Positions 7,520-16,417 of a stretch of DNA of 39,091 nucleotides are shown here, piece by piece. The notes under the pieces are model-generated. The model did no database searches. It had not been told where the DNA came from and saw nothing but the letters and a program-made list of their open reading frames with translations. The stretch is from positions 2,000 to 41,090 of the forward strand of contig DGQR01000268.1 of the NCBI GenBank assembly GCA_002390825.1, given 5' to 3'. This stretch comes from Rhodoferax sp. UBA4409 (GTDB taxonomy: Bacteria; Pseudomonadota; Gammaproteobacteria; Burkholderiales; Burkholderiaceae_C). A program made the position numbers and the translations under genes. How positions within the stretch are numbered: the stretch's first letter is position 1; each line of letters begins with the position of its first letter.

Positions 7520-8886
7520 TCTGCCCGGGCGCTGCGCAGGGCAGCGGGTGAGCCGGCCGACCAGCGCCAGGCCACCAGCCCTGCCACCACCACCAGATGC
7601 AAGGCCATGCCGAGCCAGGCGCTCGCACCGAGCGACTCTTCTCCCATTGCCAGCGCTTTGACACCGAAAAACGGCTCCAGCCAAGGCGCCAAACCGGGCG
7701 CTGCGCTGGCCACCAGGGCCGGCAGCACCACCCCTAGCACAAACAGGGTGAGCAGCGTCATGGCGGTGGGCTTGCGGCTGGTGTTGCGCAAGGCAAAGAA
7801 GTGGTAGATGCCGCAGTCCCGCAGGGTGTGCAGCAGGGCCATCCACATCAGCCCCTCGAGCGCGGGCACATCGCGGGCAGCCTCACTGGCAGCACCCCCG
7901 GTGAGCGAATAGGCCACCAGGCACACGGCGGCCAGCGCCCAACTCACTGGCCACAAGGGCAGGGCCTGCCAGACCCGGCGTGCCGGGCTGTGCGCGCGGT
8001 GGTAAAGCACCGCCTGCCAGACGAGGCGGTTGTTGGACTCGGTGAACAGCGCCCCGTAGGTGGATGCCAGCGCGGTACACGCCAGCGTCATCCACAGCGG
8101 CGCGCCCCAGCCGGGGCTCGGCATGAAGCCGGCGATCACCCAGCCCAGGCCCAACACGCCCAGTGCCCAGGCCCAGGGCACACCGCGCACCATCAGCTGC
8201 TTGCCCATGCTGCGCCACAGCGCCAGCAAGCCAAGCGCCAACAGCAGCAAGGCCACCAACAACGACTGAATAGACAGGGGCAAGCCCCAGCCCCACCAGC
8301 TGCCCAGACCCTCGCGGTCCGGCGAGCTCGGGTCGCGCAGCACCATGAAAATCACCGGCAAGGTTTGCAACACCAGAAACACACCAAACAGGCGCCCGGC
8401 CATGCCACTGGCTTTTTCCGAACGGATATCCAGGGTGTGCAAGCGACTCGCCATCAACCACGCGTGCAACGCCACCGTGCCCACGGCGCCCACCAACAGC
8501 CAGACACAACGGCTCCAGAACGCCGGCCCCGACAAGGCCGCCACCACGGCGACGAAGGCGCACAGCAAACCGCCATACCAGGCGTAGGCAGCGCTGCCGA
8601 ACAGCTTGCCCCAGGCCATGTCCCACGGGCTCAGGGCACTCAAGCGCTGCTGGTCCCAAGTGCGCTCGCTCACTTCGTTGTTGATGCTCGACACCACCAG
8701 CAAACTGCCCCAACCCACGGTCAAACCGACAAACAGCACCGAGAACGCCACAAACAAGCTGCGCTGCGGATCATCCGGGTTCAACACATAGACCAACAGG
8801 CCAATCAAGGCCAGCACCCCCGGCATGATGGCCAAACGGGTGGGCGACATTTCCAGCCAGAGATTGCGTTTGAATTCGGGGTTCAT
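7516..8886 (-). CDS. ABC-2 type transporter permease
   Basis: A 456 aa very hydrophobic protein with about ten predicted membrane segments (LAIMPGVLALIGLLVYVL near 16-34, LFVAFSVLFVGLTVGW near 45-60, and further ones to the C-terminus). It starts with an ATGA overlap with the upstream ATPase gene (8883-8886), so the two form one exporter. The stretch NNEVSERTWDQQRLSALSP after the second helix resembles the cytoplasmic coupling loop of ABC-2 permeases. The substrate is unknown. Confidence 0.8.
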   Translation of the reverse strand: MNPEFKRNLWLEMSPTRLAIMPGVLALIGLLVYVLNPDDPQRSLFVAFSVLFVGLTVGWGSLLVVSSINNEVSERTWDQQRLSALSPWDMAWGKLFGSAAYAWYGGLLCAFVAVVAALSGPAFWSRCVWLLVGAVGTVALHAWLMASRLHTLDIRSEKASGMAGRLFGVFLVLQTLPVIFMVLRDPSSPDREGLGSWWGWGLPLSIQSLLVALLLLALGLLALWRSMGKQLMVRGVPWAWALGVLGLGWVIAGFMPSPGWGAPLWMTLACTALASTYGALFTESNNRLVWQAVLYHRAHSPARRVWQALPLWPVSWALAAVCLVAYSLTGGAASEAARDVPALEGLMWMALLHTLRDCGIYHFFALRNTSRKPTAMTLLTLFVLGVVLPALVASAAPGLAPWLEPFFGVKALAMGEESLGASAWLGMALHLVVVAGLVAWRWSAGSPAALRSARAD

Positions 8887-9830
8887 GCGGACTCTCCTGG
8901 GCGGCCGGATACACCGGTCTGGTCATAACTGACTTGCAGCGTGGTGCGCACCTCCTGAAAGCCACACACCGGAACACCGGCAGCCGTCAGGCGCGCCAGC
9001 AGTGCAGCGCGTGCGGCCAAGTCGCCCGCGGGCAGGTACACCGTGCTGGGGGCTAGGCCTTGCACATCCAGATGGGCCACCTCATAGGCGTCCAACAGCC
9101 CGGCCAATTGCGGTGCGGGCGCAGCCAGCTGAATCTGCACCAGCGTCTTGATCACCCCTTCAGCGCCGGTCGCCGTCGCAGCCAGGCTGGCAAAGCGGCT
9201 GACCCGACCATCGCGGATCGAGAGGATGTGGGTGCAGTACTCGTCGAGCTCACTCAAGATGTGGCTCGACACCACCAGCGTCATGCCCTTGGCCTGCAAG
9301 GTGCGGAACAGGGCCGACAAATCGGCCCGGGCTTCGGGGTCCAGGCCGCTGGCGGGCTCGTCGAGCAACAGCACCTGCGGCATGTGCACGATGGCCTGGC
9401 CGATCGCTACCCGCTGGCGCTGGCCGCGCGAGAGGTTGCTGGCCAGGCTTTGCAGCTTGTCGGTGAGGTTCAAAAAGCGGGCCACGTCCTGCACCCGCTT
9501 GGCAATGTGCTTGTCTGCAATCCCCTGGGCGGCCGCGGCATAGCTCAGGCACTGCTGCACCGTGAGCTCTTGGTAAAGCCCGAAAAAGTCTGACAGATAA
9601 CCCAGCTTGGTGTGCACTTCGCGGGGGTGCTCTTGCACATCGACCCCGCCCACGGTGATGCTGCCCGAGAGCGGCGTATCCAGCCCCGCCATGCAGCGCA
9701 TCAGGGTCGATTTGCCGGCCCCGTTGGGACCCACCAGGGCAGTCACCGTGCCCTTGGGGATATCGACCGACACGCCGTGCAGCGCACGGTGGCCCAGATA
9801 GTCGAACACCAGATCGCGAACTTGAATCAT
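8883..9830 (-). CDS. ABC transporter ATP-binding protein
   Basis: A 315 aa nucleotide-binding subunit. It has Walker A GPNGAGKST (about residues 35-43), signature LSRGQRQRVAIGQA, Walker B VLLLDEP, D-loop SGLDPEA and the H-loop histidine in SSHILSE. The C-terminal 80 residues are an extension of the kind found in CcmA/NatA-type exporter ATPases. It pairs with the permease downstream through a 4-base overlap. Promoter sequence must lie in 9831-9973, where a copy of the dispersed repeat occupies 9851-9922. Confidence 0.92.
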   Translation of the reverse strand: MIQVRDLVFDYLGHRALHGVSVDIPKGTVTALVGPNGAGKSTLMRCMAGLDTPLSGSITVGGVDVQEHPREVHTKLGYLSDFFGLYQELTVQQCLSYAAAAQGIADKHIAKRVQDVARFLNLTDKLQSLASNLSRGQRQRVAIGQAIVHMPQVLLLDEPASGLDPEARADLSALFRTLQAKGMTLVVSSHILSELDEYCTHILSIRDGRVSRFASLAATATGAEGVIKTLVQIQLAAPAPQLAGLLDAYEVAHLDVQGLAPSTVYLPAGDLAARAALLARLTAAGVPVCGFQEVRTTLQVSYDQTGVSGRPGESA

Positions 9831-9850
9831 GAGAAACCGTCCCTTTTTAC

Positions 9851-9922
9851 GCTACTTTTGCTATATTTTTAGTAGCTATTTGCGTAGTATTTACGTGGGC
9901 AAAAGGCTTATTTGATTCAAAA
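9851..9922 (+). repeat. Dispersed repeat, copy A
   Basis: Contains AGTAGCTATTTGCG, ATTTACGTGGGC and GGCTTATTTGATTC in that order, matching the repeat family described at 27636, 30093, 31871 and 33505. It sits upstream of the ABC exporter operon in an intergenic gap of 143 bp. All copies in the window point the same way. Confidence 0.7.
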
Positions 9923-9937
9923 CCCTGCACCCCGAGG

Positions 9938-9961
9938 GCAGGCCACTGCCTAGTGGCCTGC
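9938..9961 (-). terminator. Hairpin downstream of UPF0114 gene
   Basis: A perfect inverted repeat with 10-bp arms, GCAGGCCACT and AGTGGCCTGC, and a 4-base loop. It lies 12 bases after the stop of the minus-strand UPF0114 gene, the right place for a terminator. The nearest T-rich run on the transcribed strand is well past the stem, so it is not a textbook intrinsic terminator and could also be an mRNA-end stabilising hairpin. Confidence 0.45.
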
Positions 9962-9973
9962 GGCGAACCCGCC

Positions 9974-10582
9974 TTAGTGGCTGGTGTTCTGGTGGCTGCT
10001 GTTGAGCAGCTTGTCGGTGTAGGCAATCGCAATCGCCGACAGCAAGAAGGTGATGTGAATAGCCGTCTGGGCGATCAGCACTTTTTCATCGTAGTTGGCG
10101 GCGTTGATAAAGGTCTTGAGCAAGTGGATGGAGCTGATGCCGATGATGGCAGTGGCCAGCTTCACCTTGAGCACCGAGGCGTTCACATGGCTCAACCACT
10201 CGGGCTGGTCGGGATGGCCGTCGAGATCCATGCGGCTCACAAAAGTCTCGTAGCCGCCCACGATCACCATGATCAGCAGGTTGGAGATCATCACCACGTC
10301 AATCAGCGCGAGCACCACCAGCATGATGATGGTTTCGTTCAGCGCGGGCACCGGCACATCCGACTTGTAGCCAATGCTGGTCACCAGTGCCTGCAGCGCA
10401 GTCTGGCTGCCGAAAGCGGCTTCCAGCAGGTGCACCAGCTCCAGCCAGAAGTGAAACACATACACGCCCTGCGCAGCGATCAGGCCCAGGTACAAGGGCA
10501 GCTGCAACCAGCGGCTCGCAAAAATGAAACGGGGAATAGGGCGCAACTTGGCGCGCTTGGGAGTGGATTCAGGAGAGGTCAT
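9974..10582 (-). CDS. UPF0114 (YqhA-like) inner-membrane protein
   Basis: A 202 aa membrane protein of the YqhA/TIGR00645 family, function unknown. Segments that identify it are [19 protein letters not shown] near the start, [20 protein letters not shown] (about 88-107), [28 protein letters not shown] and a last helix [16 protein letters not shown]. Four transmembrane helices are expected. It starts at 10582 with AGGAG-like purines upstream (GAGAGGTC on the plus strand is the coding-side complement region). It is probably a single-gene unit, with the mutarotase gene 66 bp upstream on the same strand. Confidence 0.88.
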   Translation of the reverse strand: MTSPESTPKRAKLRPIPRFIFASRWLQLPLYLGLIAAQGVYVFHFWLELVHLLEAAFGSQTALQALVTSIGYKSDVPVPALNETIIMLVVLALIDVVMISNLLIMVIVGGYETFVSRMDLDGHPDQPEWLSHVNASVLKVKLATAIIGISSIHLLKTFINAANYDEKVLIAQTAIHITFLLSAIAIAYTDKLLNSSHQNTSH

Positions 10583-10648
10583 GGGAGTTTCCGTGAGAAG
10601 GTGCCGGGCACCGTGTGCGCCGGCATTGTAAAAAAATGGGGTTTGGCC

Positions 10649-11443
10649 CTACGCGGTGGTAACCAAGTACTGGCTACCTTGCCAGTGCGCGCCCGGTGCC
10701 AGCTGCACCGGCACACCCACTGACGCCGCCTCCACACACAGAAAGCGGGCATAGCCTCCGGCGGGCAGATCGGCAATCACTGCTTGCGGCCCGGGGTTCC
10801 AGACCACTGCGTCGGTAAAGCCTTCGTGGGCCATGTCCAAGGCACTGGCGGGGCTGCGCAGGGCAAAGGGGCCGGGCACAGATTCAAACAAGTGGTCAAT
10901 CGGCTCGGCCAGCGACAAGACCTCGCCTTGCGGCAACACGCCGGCCAGCGTGGTTTGGGTGACGTCACCCACCTCGAGGTAGGTGTGGAGTGCAGCATGA
11001 AAGCTCAAGGGGCTGCTGCCGGTGTTGTGCACCGCCAGCGTGATGCGCAGGCCAGCCGCCTCCAAAGCCACGGTCAGGGTGCACACACAGTCATGGGCCC
11101 ACAGCGCGGTTTCTGCGGCGGCATGCTCCATGCGCAAGACCAGCGTGGGGTGCGCAGCACCGGCGGGTGTGTCGGCCAAAGCCCAGTCGCGGGTGCGGGC
11201 AAAGCCATGGCGCATCAGGGGGCCGCGCCCACTGAATTGCGGAAAAATCACCGGCACCCCGCCCCGCACGGCTTGCGGGCCGGCCAGTGGCGAGAGCGGG
11301 CTGCAATACAAGCGCTCGGTGCCGCTTGCATCGATCCACGAGATCACCTGGCCACCCCGCAGCAGCGCGGTGACAGAGTCCCCGTGCGGGCCCTCCAGCC
11401 GGACGGCAGGCGCACCGTCTATCGTCAAAGTTTCAAATGTCAT
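10649..11443 (-). CDS. D-hexose-6-phosphate mutarotase (YeaD-like aldose 1-epimerase)
   Basis: A 264 aa cytoplasmic protein of the aldose 1-epimerase fold. Recognisable segments are LRGGQVISW, AVRGGVPVIFPQFSGRG, the catalytic histidine in RHGFARTRDW, and SFHAALHTYLEVGD. The YeaD group interconverts the anomers of glucose-6-phosphate and related hexose-6-phosphates. It lies just downstream of the amino-sugar genes on the same strand (9 bp after the SIS deaminase stop) and probably belongs to the same operon, where it would speed equilibration of the sugar phosphates formed. Confidence 0.87.
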   Translation of the reverse strand: MTFETLTIDGAPAVRLEGPHGDSVTALLRGGQVISWIDASGTERLYCSPLSPLAGPQAVRGGVPVIFPQFSGRGPLMRHGFARTRDWALADTPAGAAHPTLVLRMEHAAAETALWAHDCVCTLTVALEAAGLRITLAVHNTGSSPLSFHAALHTYLEVGDVTQTTLAGVLPQGEVLSLAEPIDHLFESVPGPFALRSPASALDMAHEGFTDAVVWNPGPQAVIADLPAGGYARFLCVEAASVGVPVQLAPGAHWQGSQYLVTTA

Positions 11444-11452
11444 TCCCCCAGT

Positions 11453-12475
11453 TTATCGGGTGCTTGTGACTTTCGAGAGATGGGGCGGCTGGTCCGGGTC
11501 CAGCCCGCGCGCACGCGCGACCGCCTCCACCAGCAAATAGAAGCTCTGGATGGCGGTGATCGGGTCCAAGTCCTCCTGCGGAGCGATGGAGAGTGTGAGG
11601 TCCCGCTCTGCCACATCGGCCGGTGCAGCCAAGAGCACCCGTGCGCCACGGCCGCGCATCTCGGCGGCCAAAGCAATCAGGCTCTGCTGGGCCGGACCGC
11701 GCAGGGCGAAGATCAGCATCGGGTAGTTGTCGTTCACCAGCGCCATGGGGCCGTGTTTGACTTCGGCGCCACTAAAGGCCTCGGCCTGGATTCCGCAGGT
11801 CTCCTTGAACTTGAGAGCGGCCTCTTGCGCAATCGCCAGGCCCGGACCGCGGCCGATCACCATCAGCTGGTTGGCGGTGCGCAAGGGCTCGATGGCAGCG
11901 CTCCAGTCCTGCTGACAGGCCTCTTCCAGCGCCGCTGGCAGTGTCTTCAAGGCTTCCAGCAAATCTGCGTGGGCACCCCAGTGGGCAGCCAACCGTGCAC
12001 CGGCCACCAGGCCACAGATAAAGCTCTTGGTCGCCGCCACACTCTTCTCCGGGCCGGCGTGCAAGGGCATGGCCCAGTCCACCGCCTGCGCCAGCGGCGA
12101 GCTGATGTCGTTCACCAGCGCCACCGTGGTCGCCCCGGCTTTTTCAAACACCTGCATCGGCTCATACAAATCCGGGCTGCGGCCCGACTGCGAGATGGAC
12201 ACCGCCAGCACCCGCTGCCGCGCCATGGGCGCCTTGTAGAGGGTCAGCAGCGACATGGGCAGCGAGGTCACCAGCTGACCGGTGCGCGACATCACCAGAT
12301 AGGCAAAGTAGGCAGCCGCATGGTCTGAGCTACCGCGGGCAATGGTGACAGCTCCCTGGGGCGGCAATGCCCGCAATGCCTTGCCGAGGGCGGCGTAGCG
12401 ACCTTCGTCGCAGGCCAGTTGTTGCGCTACTTGGCGCGCTGAGGACAGGGCCTCTTGCAACATCAATGTTGTCAT
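11453..12475 (-). CDS. SIS-domain glucosamine-6-phosphate deaminase (NagB-II/AgaS type)
   Basis: A 340 aa protein with two sugar isomerase (SIS) domains and no glutaminase domain, related to the isomerase half of GlmS. Motifs seen are ARGSSDHAAAYFAY, SISQSGRSPD, EKSVAATKSF, IGRGPGLAIAQEAALK and EAFSGAEVKHGPMAL. In Shewanella-type pathways such proteins (NagB-II) convert glucosamine-6-phosphate to fructose-6-phosphate and ammonia, replacing classical NagB. The start at 12475 is preferred because AAGAGA lies at a good distance upstream; an in-frame ATG at 12493 is the alternative. It follows the kinase gene nearly without gap and precedes the mutarotase. A GlmS-like aminotransferase role is unlikely without the N-terminal domain. 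Confidence 0.87.
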   Translation of the reverse strand: MTTLMLQEALSSARQVAQQLACDEGRYAALGKALRALPPQGAVTIARGSSDHAAAYFAYLVMSRTGQLVTSLPMSLLTLYKAPMARQRVLAVSISQSGRSPDLYEPMQVFEKAGATTVALVNDISSPLAQAVDWAMPLHAGPEKSVAATKSFICGLVAGARLAAHWGAHADLLEALKTLPAALEEACQQDWSAAIEPLRTANQLMVIGRGPGLAIAQEAALKFKETCGIQAEAFSGAEVKHGPMALVNDNYPMLIFALRGPAQQSLIALAAEMRGRGARVLLAAPADVAERDLTLSIAPQEDLDPITAIQSFYLLVEAVARARGLDPDQPPHLSKVTSTR

Positions 12476-12494
12476 TACGGAATCTCTTTTCATG

Positions 12495-13385
12495 TCATTG
12501 CATACACAGGGTCAGGGCACCGTCCATGGCGTCACCCTGCGGTGGCACCACACACGCACCCACCAAGCCACTGAGCCGGGGCACCAGGCGCTGGCCGATG
12601 CTGCCGGCCACCACCAGCGGCAGCGTGTGGGTGGGGTCTACGGCGCGGGCGAGTGATTCGAGCTGCTCCAAGGAGTAGCGGATCAGGCCAGCGGCCTCCG
12701 GGTCCTGGTGCTCATGGGCGAACACGCAAGGCACCAGCGTGGCGTACTCAAACTGGCGTGCGGCACCCGTCCATGCCAACAAGGCGTCGGGGGTGCCACC
12801 GGTGGCCTGCAGAATCGCGGTGCTCAAAGGCCCGGCCACGGCTCGCCCATCCAACGAGCGCTGGGTCAGGTTCACGGCGCGCAGGCCGATATCGGCGCCG
12901 CTGCCGTCGTCCCCGCACGGAAAGCCCCAGCCACCGCTGACGCGCTGTTGACCATCGGGCAAAAGTGCCAGCCCGATAGCGCCGGTGCCCACAATCACCA
13001 AGGCCCCGGCATTCCCGCCATGGGCACCCCACAAAGCGGTCACCGCGTCCGACTCCAGCTTGAGCCTGGCATAGCCCGGATCGGCGGCTAAAAAGTCTGC
13101 ATGCCACCCTCGGTTGTTGGCACCGGCCAAGCCCAGCCCCAAAGCGCAGTTGGCCGGCACAGGCTGCGGCCAGCCGGCCTGCAAGCGGCCCTTGGTAGCG
13201 TGCGAAATAGCCTGCGTAATGTGGCGCCAGGCTTGCGGGATACCTTGCATAAGGCCCGAGGCACCAGCCTTGCCCTCACCCACCACCACACCACTGCGGT
13301 GCACCACCCGCCCACGGGTGCTGGTGCCGCCGCCATCAATGCCGATGGCGTAGTGAATGTGTGCCGGCAGCGACTCAGCGCGCAT
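12495..13385 (-). CDS. BadF/BadG-type ATPase family kinase, probable N-acetylglucosamine kinase
   Basis: A 296 aa ASKHA-fold sugar kinase. The phosphate-1 loop is GIDGGGTSTRGRVV at about residues 15-28. The adenosine/phosphate-2 region is IVGTGAIGLAL, and GGWGFPCGDDGSGADIG is typical of the BadF/GlcNAc-kinase family. It sits between a GlcN6P deaminase-like gene and sugar ABC transporter genes. The inferred reaction is ATP-dependent 6-phosphorylation of GlcNAc or glucosamine after uptake. The start overlaps the end of the ATPase gene by 11 bases (13375-13385), indicating an operon. Confidence 0.85.
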   Translation of the reverse strand: MRAESLPAHIHYAIGIDGGGTSTRGRVVHRSGVVVGEGKAGASGLMQGIPQAWRHITQAISHATKGRLQAGWPQPVPANCALGLGLAGANNRGWHADFLAADPGYARLKLESDAVTALWGAHGGNAGALVIVGTGAIGLALLPDGQQRVSGGWGFPCGDDGSGADIGLRAVNLTQRSLDGRAVAGPLSTAILQATGGTPDALLAWTGAARQFEYATLVPCVFAHEHQDPEAAGLIRYSLEQLESLARAVDPTHTLPLVVAGSIGQRLVPRLSGLVGACVVPPQGDAMDGALTLCMQ

Positions 13386-14517
13386 GGGCCGAGCGCATGT
13401 TGCCGGGGTTCAAGCGGGTGCAGGCCATGCCGTCAGCGCGGAAGAGGTACAGGGCCGAAGGTGCCGCACGCACGATGACCGAGTCGCCCAAGCGCACTTC
13501 GGCATTGCCGTCACCGCGCACGATCAGCTCTTGCCCGTCGTCCATCTTGAGGTACAGCAGGTTGGACTCGCCCAGGTGCTCCACCAGCGTGATCTCGGCG
13601 TCCAGGGCAGTGTCGTCCGCCGCAGGCGCCACGCCGGCGGGCAGCACTTCGCAGTGCTCGGGGCGCAGGCCCACTTCCACACTTTCACCCACTTGCAGCT
13701 GGCTGCTGTCTACGGTCGCCAGCACCTTGCTGCCATTACCCAGCAGCAAGCGGGCGCCACCGTCGAGCACCTCCACCACGCGAGCCGGCAGCAGGTTAAT
13801 GGTGGGCGAGCCAATGAAGGTCGCCACAAAGCGGTTGGCTGGCTGCTGGTACAGCGTGAGCGGGGTGCCCGCCTGCTGCACATGGCCTTCGCTGAGCACC
13901 ACGATCTTGTCGCCCAGCGTCATGGCTTCCACCTGGTCGTGCGTCACATAGACCATGGTGGCGCCCAGGTCCCGGTGCAGGCGGGCCAGCTCGATGCGGG
14001 TCTTGGCGCGCAGCGCAGCGTCCAGATTCGAGAGCGGCTCGTCAAACAAAAACAAGCGCGGCTCGCGCACGATGGCACGGCCGATGGCCACGCGCTGGCG
14101 CTGCCCGCCCGAAAGCTCGCGGGGCAGTCGCTCCAGCAGATGGTCGATGTGCAGCACCTTGGCGGCATCGCGCACCCGTTTGTCAATGTCGGCCTTGTTG
14201 GCACCGTGGATCTTGAGCCCGAAAGACATGTTGCGGTACACCGTCATGTGCGGGTAGAGCGCATAGCTCTGGAACACCATGGCGATACCGCGCTCGGCAG
14301 GCGGCAGGTCGTTGACCAGGTCGTCACCGATGCGCAGCTCGCCGCTGCTGATGTCTTCGAGCCCGCAAAGCACGCGCAACAGCGTGGACTTGCCGCAGCC
14401 GCTAGGGCCGACCAGCACCACCAGTTCGCCGTGCTCGATCTCGAGGTTGATGTTGTGCAGCACCGGCGCGTTGTTGCCGTAGCGCTTGCTGATGTTGGTG
14501 AGGGAAACGCTTGCCAT
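13375..14517 (-). CDS. Sugar ABC transporter ATP-binding protein, UgpC/MalK/MsmX type
   Basis: The energy-coupling ATPase (380 aa) of a CUT1 carbohydrate importer. It has Walker A GPSGCGKST (about 37-45), Q-loop MVFQSYALYPHMTVYRN, signature LSGGQRQRVAIGRAIVREP, Walker B/D-loop LFLFDEPLSNLDAALR and the switch histidine in VTHDQVEAMTL. A C-terminal TOBE/OB region (about 240-365) is characteristic of MalK-like subunits. It is 12 bases downstream of the MalG-type permease gene and serves the two permeases upstream. Confidence 0.93.
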   Translation of the reverse strand: MASVSLTNISKRYGNNAPVLHNINLEIEHGELVVLVGPSGCGKSTLLRVLCGLEDISSGELRIGDDLVNDLPPAERGIAMVFQSYALYPHMTVYRNMSFGLKIHGANKADIDKRVRDAAKVLHIDHLLERLPRELSGGQRQRVAIGRAIVREPRLFLFDEPLSNLDAALRAKTRIELARLHRDLGATMVYVTHDQVEAMTLGDKIVVLSEGHVQQAGTPLTLYQQPANRFVATFIGSPTINLLPARVVEVLDGGARLLLGNGSKVLATVDSSQLQVGESVEVGLRPEHCEVLPAGVAPAADDTALDAEITLVEHLGESNLLYLKMDDGQELIVRGDGNAEVRLGDSVIVRAAPSALYLFRADGMACTRLNPGNMRSAHAR

Positions 14518-14529
14518 GGTGGTTCTGCT

Positions 14530-15396
14530 TTACTTGACGGCACCCGCGGTGATGCCGCGGATCAGTTGACGGGAGAAGAGGGCGTAGAGGGTGACCACCG
14601 GCACGATGGCCAGCGAGAGCGAGGCCAACACGGCATTCCAATCAGTGGCGTACTGCCCCACGAATTGCTGGATGCCCAGGGTGATGGTCTGCGTCTGCTC
14701 GGAAGGCGCGAGGATCAGCGGGAACCACAGGTCGTTCCAGATCGGCACCATGGTGAACACTGCCACCGTGGCAATCGCCGGGCGGATCAACGGCACCACT
14801 ACCTGGAAAAAGATGCGGAACTCATCGATGCCGTCACAGCGCGCCGCATCCTTGAGCTCACCGGGCACCTGCCCCATGAACTCCGACAAGATCATGATCG
14901 CCAGCGGCAGGCCCTGCGCCACGTACACCAGCACCAGCGCAGTGAGGGTGTTGACGAGGTTGAGCTCCACCATCAATTGCAGGATGGACACCGTGCCCAG
15001 CCGGATCGGCACCATGATGCCGAAGGCGAAAAAGAACTTCAGCCAGCGGTTGCCCTTGAAGCGGTATTCCGACAAGCCCCAGGCCGCCATGGCCCCGAAC
15101 AGCAGAATGAAAAACAGCGATGCAATCGTGACGATGAAGCTGTTGCCGAAGTACATCAGCACGTCCGAACGGCCCAGCACCTTGGTGTAGCCGATGAGCG
15201 AAAACGTCTCGGGCGTAGGCCACGACAGCGGGTCGTTGAAGATCGCGTCACGGCTCTTGAACGAGTTCATGAACACCAGCAGGATGGGCAGCAGCGCCAG
15301 CAGCAGATAGCTGATGAGCGTGAAGTGCACAAACACGCGGCTGGGCGCGAAAGGCAGCGATTTGGAAGAGGTGTGGTTTGCCATGTGCGGCCTCAC
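14530..15396 (-). CDS. Carbohydrate ABC transporter permease, MalG/UgpE type
   Basis: A 288 aa inner-membrane subunit with six expected helices, the first at about 28-46 (LISYLLLALLPILLVFM). The EAA coupling motif reads GELKDAARCDGIDEFRIFFQ, with the conserved glycine. The motif binds the ATPase. The start at 15396 overlaps the upstream permease stop as ATGA; a second in-frame ATG at 15384 with GAGG ahead of it is an equally good start. It forms the membrane channel with the MalF-type protein. Confidence 0.9.
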   Translation of the reverse strand: MRPHMANHTSSKSLPFAPSRVFVHFTLISYLLLALLPILLVFMNSFKSRDAIFNDPLSWPTPETFSLIGYTKVLGRSDVLMYFGNSFIVTIASLFFILLFGAMAAWGLSEYRFKGNRWLKFFFAFGIMVPIRLGTVSILQLMVELNLVNTLTALVLVYVAQGLPLAIMILSEFMGQVPGELKDAARCDGIDEFRIFFQVVVPLIRPAIATVAVFTMVPIWNDLWFPLILAPSEQTQTITLGIQQFVGQYATDWNAVLASLSLAIVPVVTLYALFSRQLIRGITAGAVK

Positions 15397-16307
15397 ATTG
15401 CAAAGCGCTGCAGCTTGCGCTGCACCGCGAGGAAGTACACCGCCACGCCCACCAGAATCACCAGGAACATGAGCGTAGCGACGGCCGCACCCATGGTCGG
15501 GCTCGCCACTTGCGACTGGTAGCCGAAGAAGGTGCGGTAGAACAGCGTGCCCAGAATGTCGGTGCTGTAGTTGGGGCCTGCCACTGCGCCCTTGACCGTG
15601 TAGATCAGGTCAAAGGCGTTGAAGTTGGCCACAAAGGTCAGGATGGTCACCAGCCCCAGCGTGGGCAGGATCAGCGGCAGGCGGATCTGCCAGAAGATGC
15701 GCCAGGGCGAGGCGCCCTCGACCACGGCGGCTTCGATGATGTCCTCCGGAATCGCAATCAGCGCGGCATAAATCAGCATCATCGGCACGCCGATGTACTG
15801 CCACACCGACATCAGCGACACGGTGATCAGCGCCGAGCTCTCCAGCCCCAGCCAGGGCTCGAACCAGTCGCCCAATCCGACAAAGGTCAGCAGGCGCTCA
15901 GACACGCCCCACAGTGGCGACAGGATGAGCTGCCACACAAAACCGATGATCACCACCGACAAGAGCGTGGGCAAAAAGAAAACGGTGCGGTAGGTGGCCG
16001 CAAAGCGCACATTGCGTAGGGACAGCAGGGCTGCCAGCAGCAAGCCCACCGGGTTTTGCACCAGCATATGGATGCCGAAGAACTTCAGGTTGTTGCCCAT
16101 CGCATTCCAGAAGCTGGCTGACCACTGCGGGTCGCTCAAGATGGTCTGGTAGTTCGAGAGGCCGGTGAAGCTGCGCAGGCCGGTGTCGTCTGCGCTGTAG
16201 AGGCCTAGGCGCAGGGTGTCCAGCAGTGGCAGGGCACTGAAGGTGGCGTAGATCAGCAGTGCCGGGGCGATAAACACCAGCACCCGCCAGGAAAAGCCGA
16301 GTTTCAT
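15393..16307 (-). CDS. Carbohydrate ABC transporter permease, MalF/UgpA type
   Basis: A 304 aa inner-membrane protein. The first helix is at about 9-30 (VLVFIAPALLIYATFSAL), and the EAA motif near residue 200 reads EDIIEAAVVEGASPWRIFWQ. It pairs with the MalG-type permease, with which it overlaps by 4 bases, in a CUT1 importer. It lacks the long extra N-terminal region of E. coli MalF, as is usual for other members. The binding protein gene lies 110 bp upstream. Confidence 0.9.
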   Translation of the reverse strand: MKLGFSWRVLVFIAPALLIYATFSALPLLDTLRLGLYSADDTGLRSFTGLSNYQTILSDPQWSASFWNAMGNNLKFFGIHMLVQNPVGLLLAALLSLRNVRFAATYRTVFFLPTLLSVVIIGFVWQLILSPLWGVSERLLTFVGLGDWFEPWLGLESSALITVSLMSVWQYIGVPMMLIYAALIAIPEDIIEAAVVEGASPWRIFWQIRLPLILPTLGLVTILTFVANFNAFDLIYTVKGAVAGPNYSTDILGTLFYRTFFGYQSQVASPTMGAAVATLMFLVILVGVAVYFLAVQRKLQRFAM

Positions 16308-16417
16308 GGGAGACCTTGTTGGTCAAAGAGACAAAGGAGAACGGGGGGAGCGGCGGCTGGAGGGGCGCCGCCGGAGTGCAAGCCACCGGCTCGCACTCCT
16401 GACTCATACGCTGCGCT

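Noticed and set aside
13357..15522. A 721-residue open frame on the plus strand
   Set aside because: It is antisense to the sugar importer genes and nagK, is His/Gln/Arg-rich and has no domain. Such long shadows are expected opposite GC-rich coding sequence.
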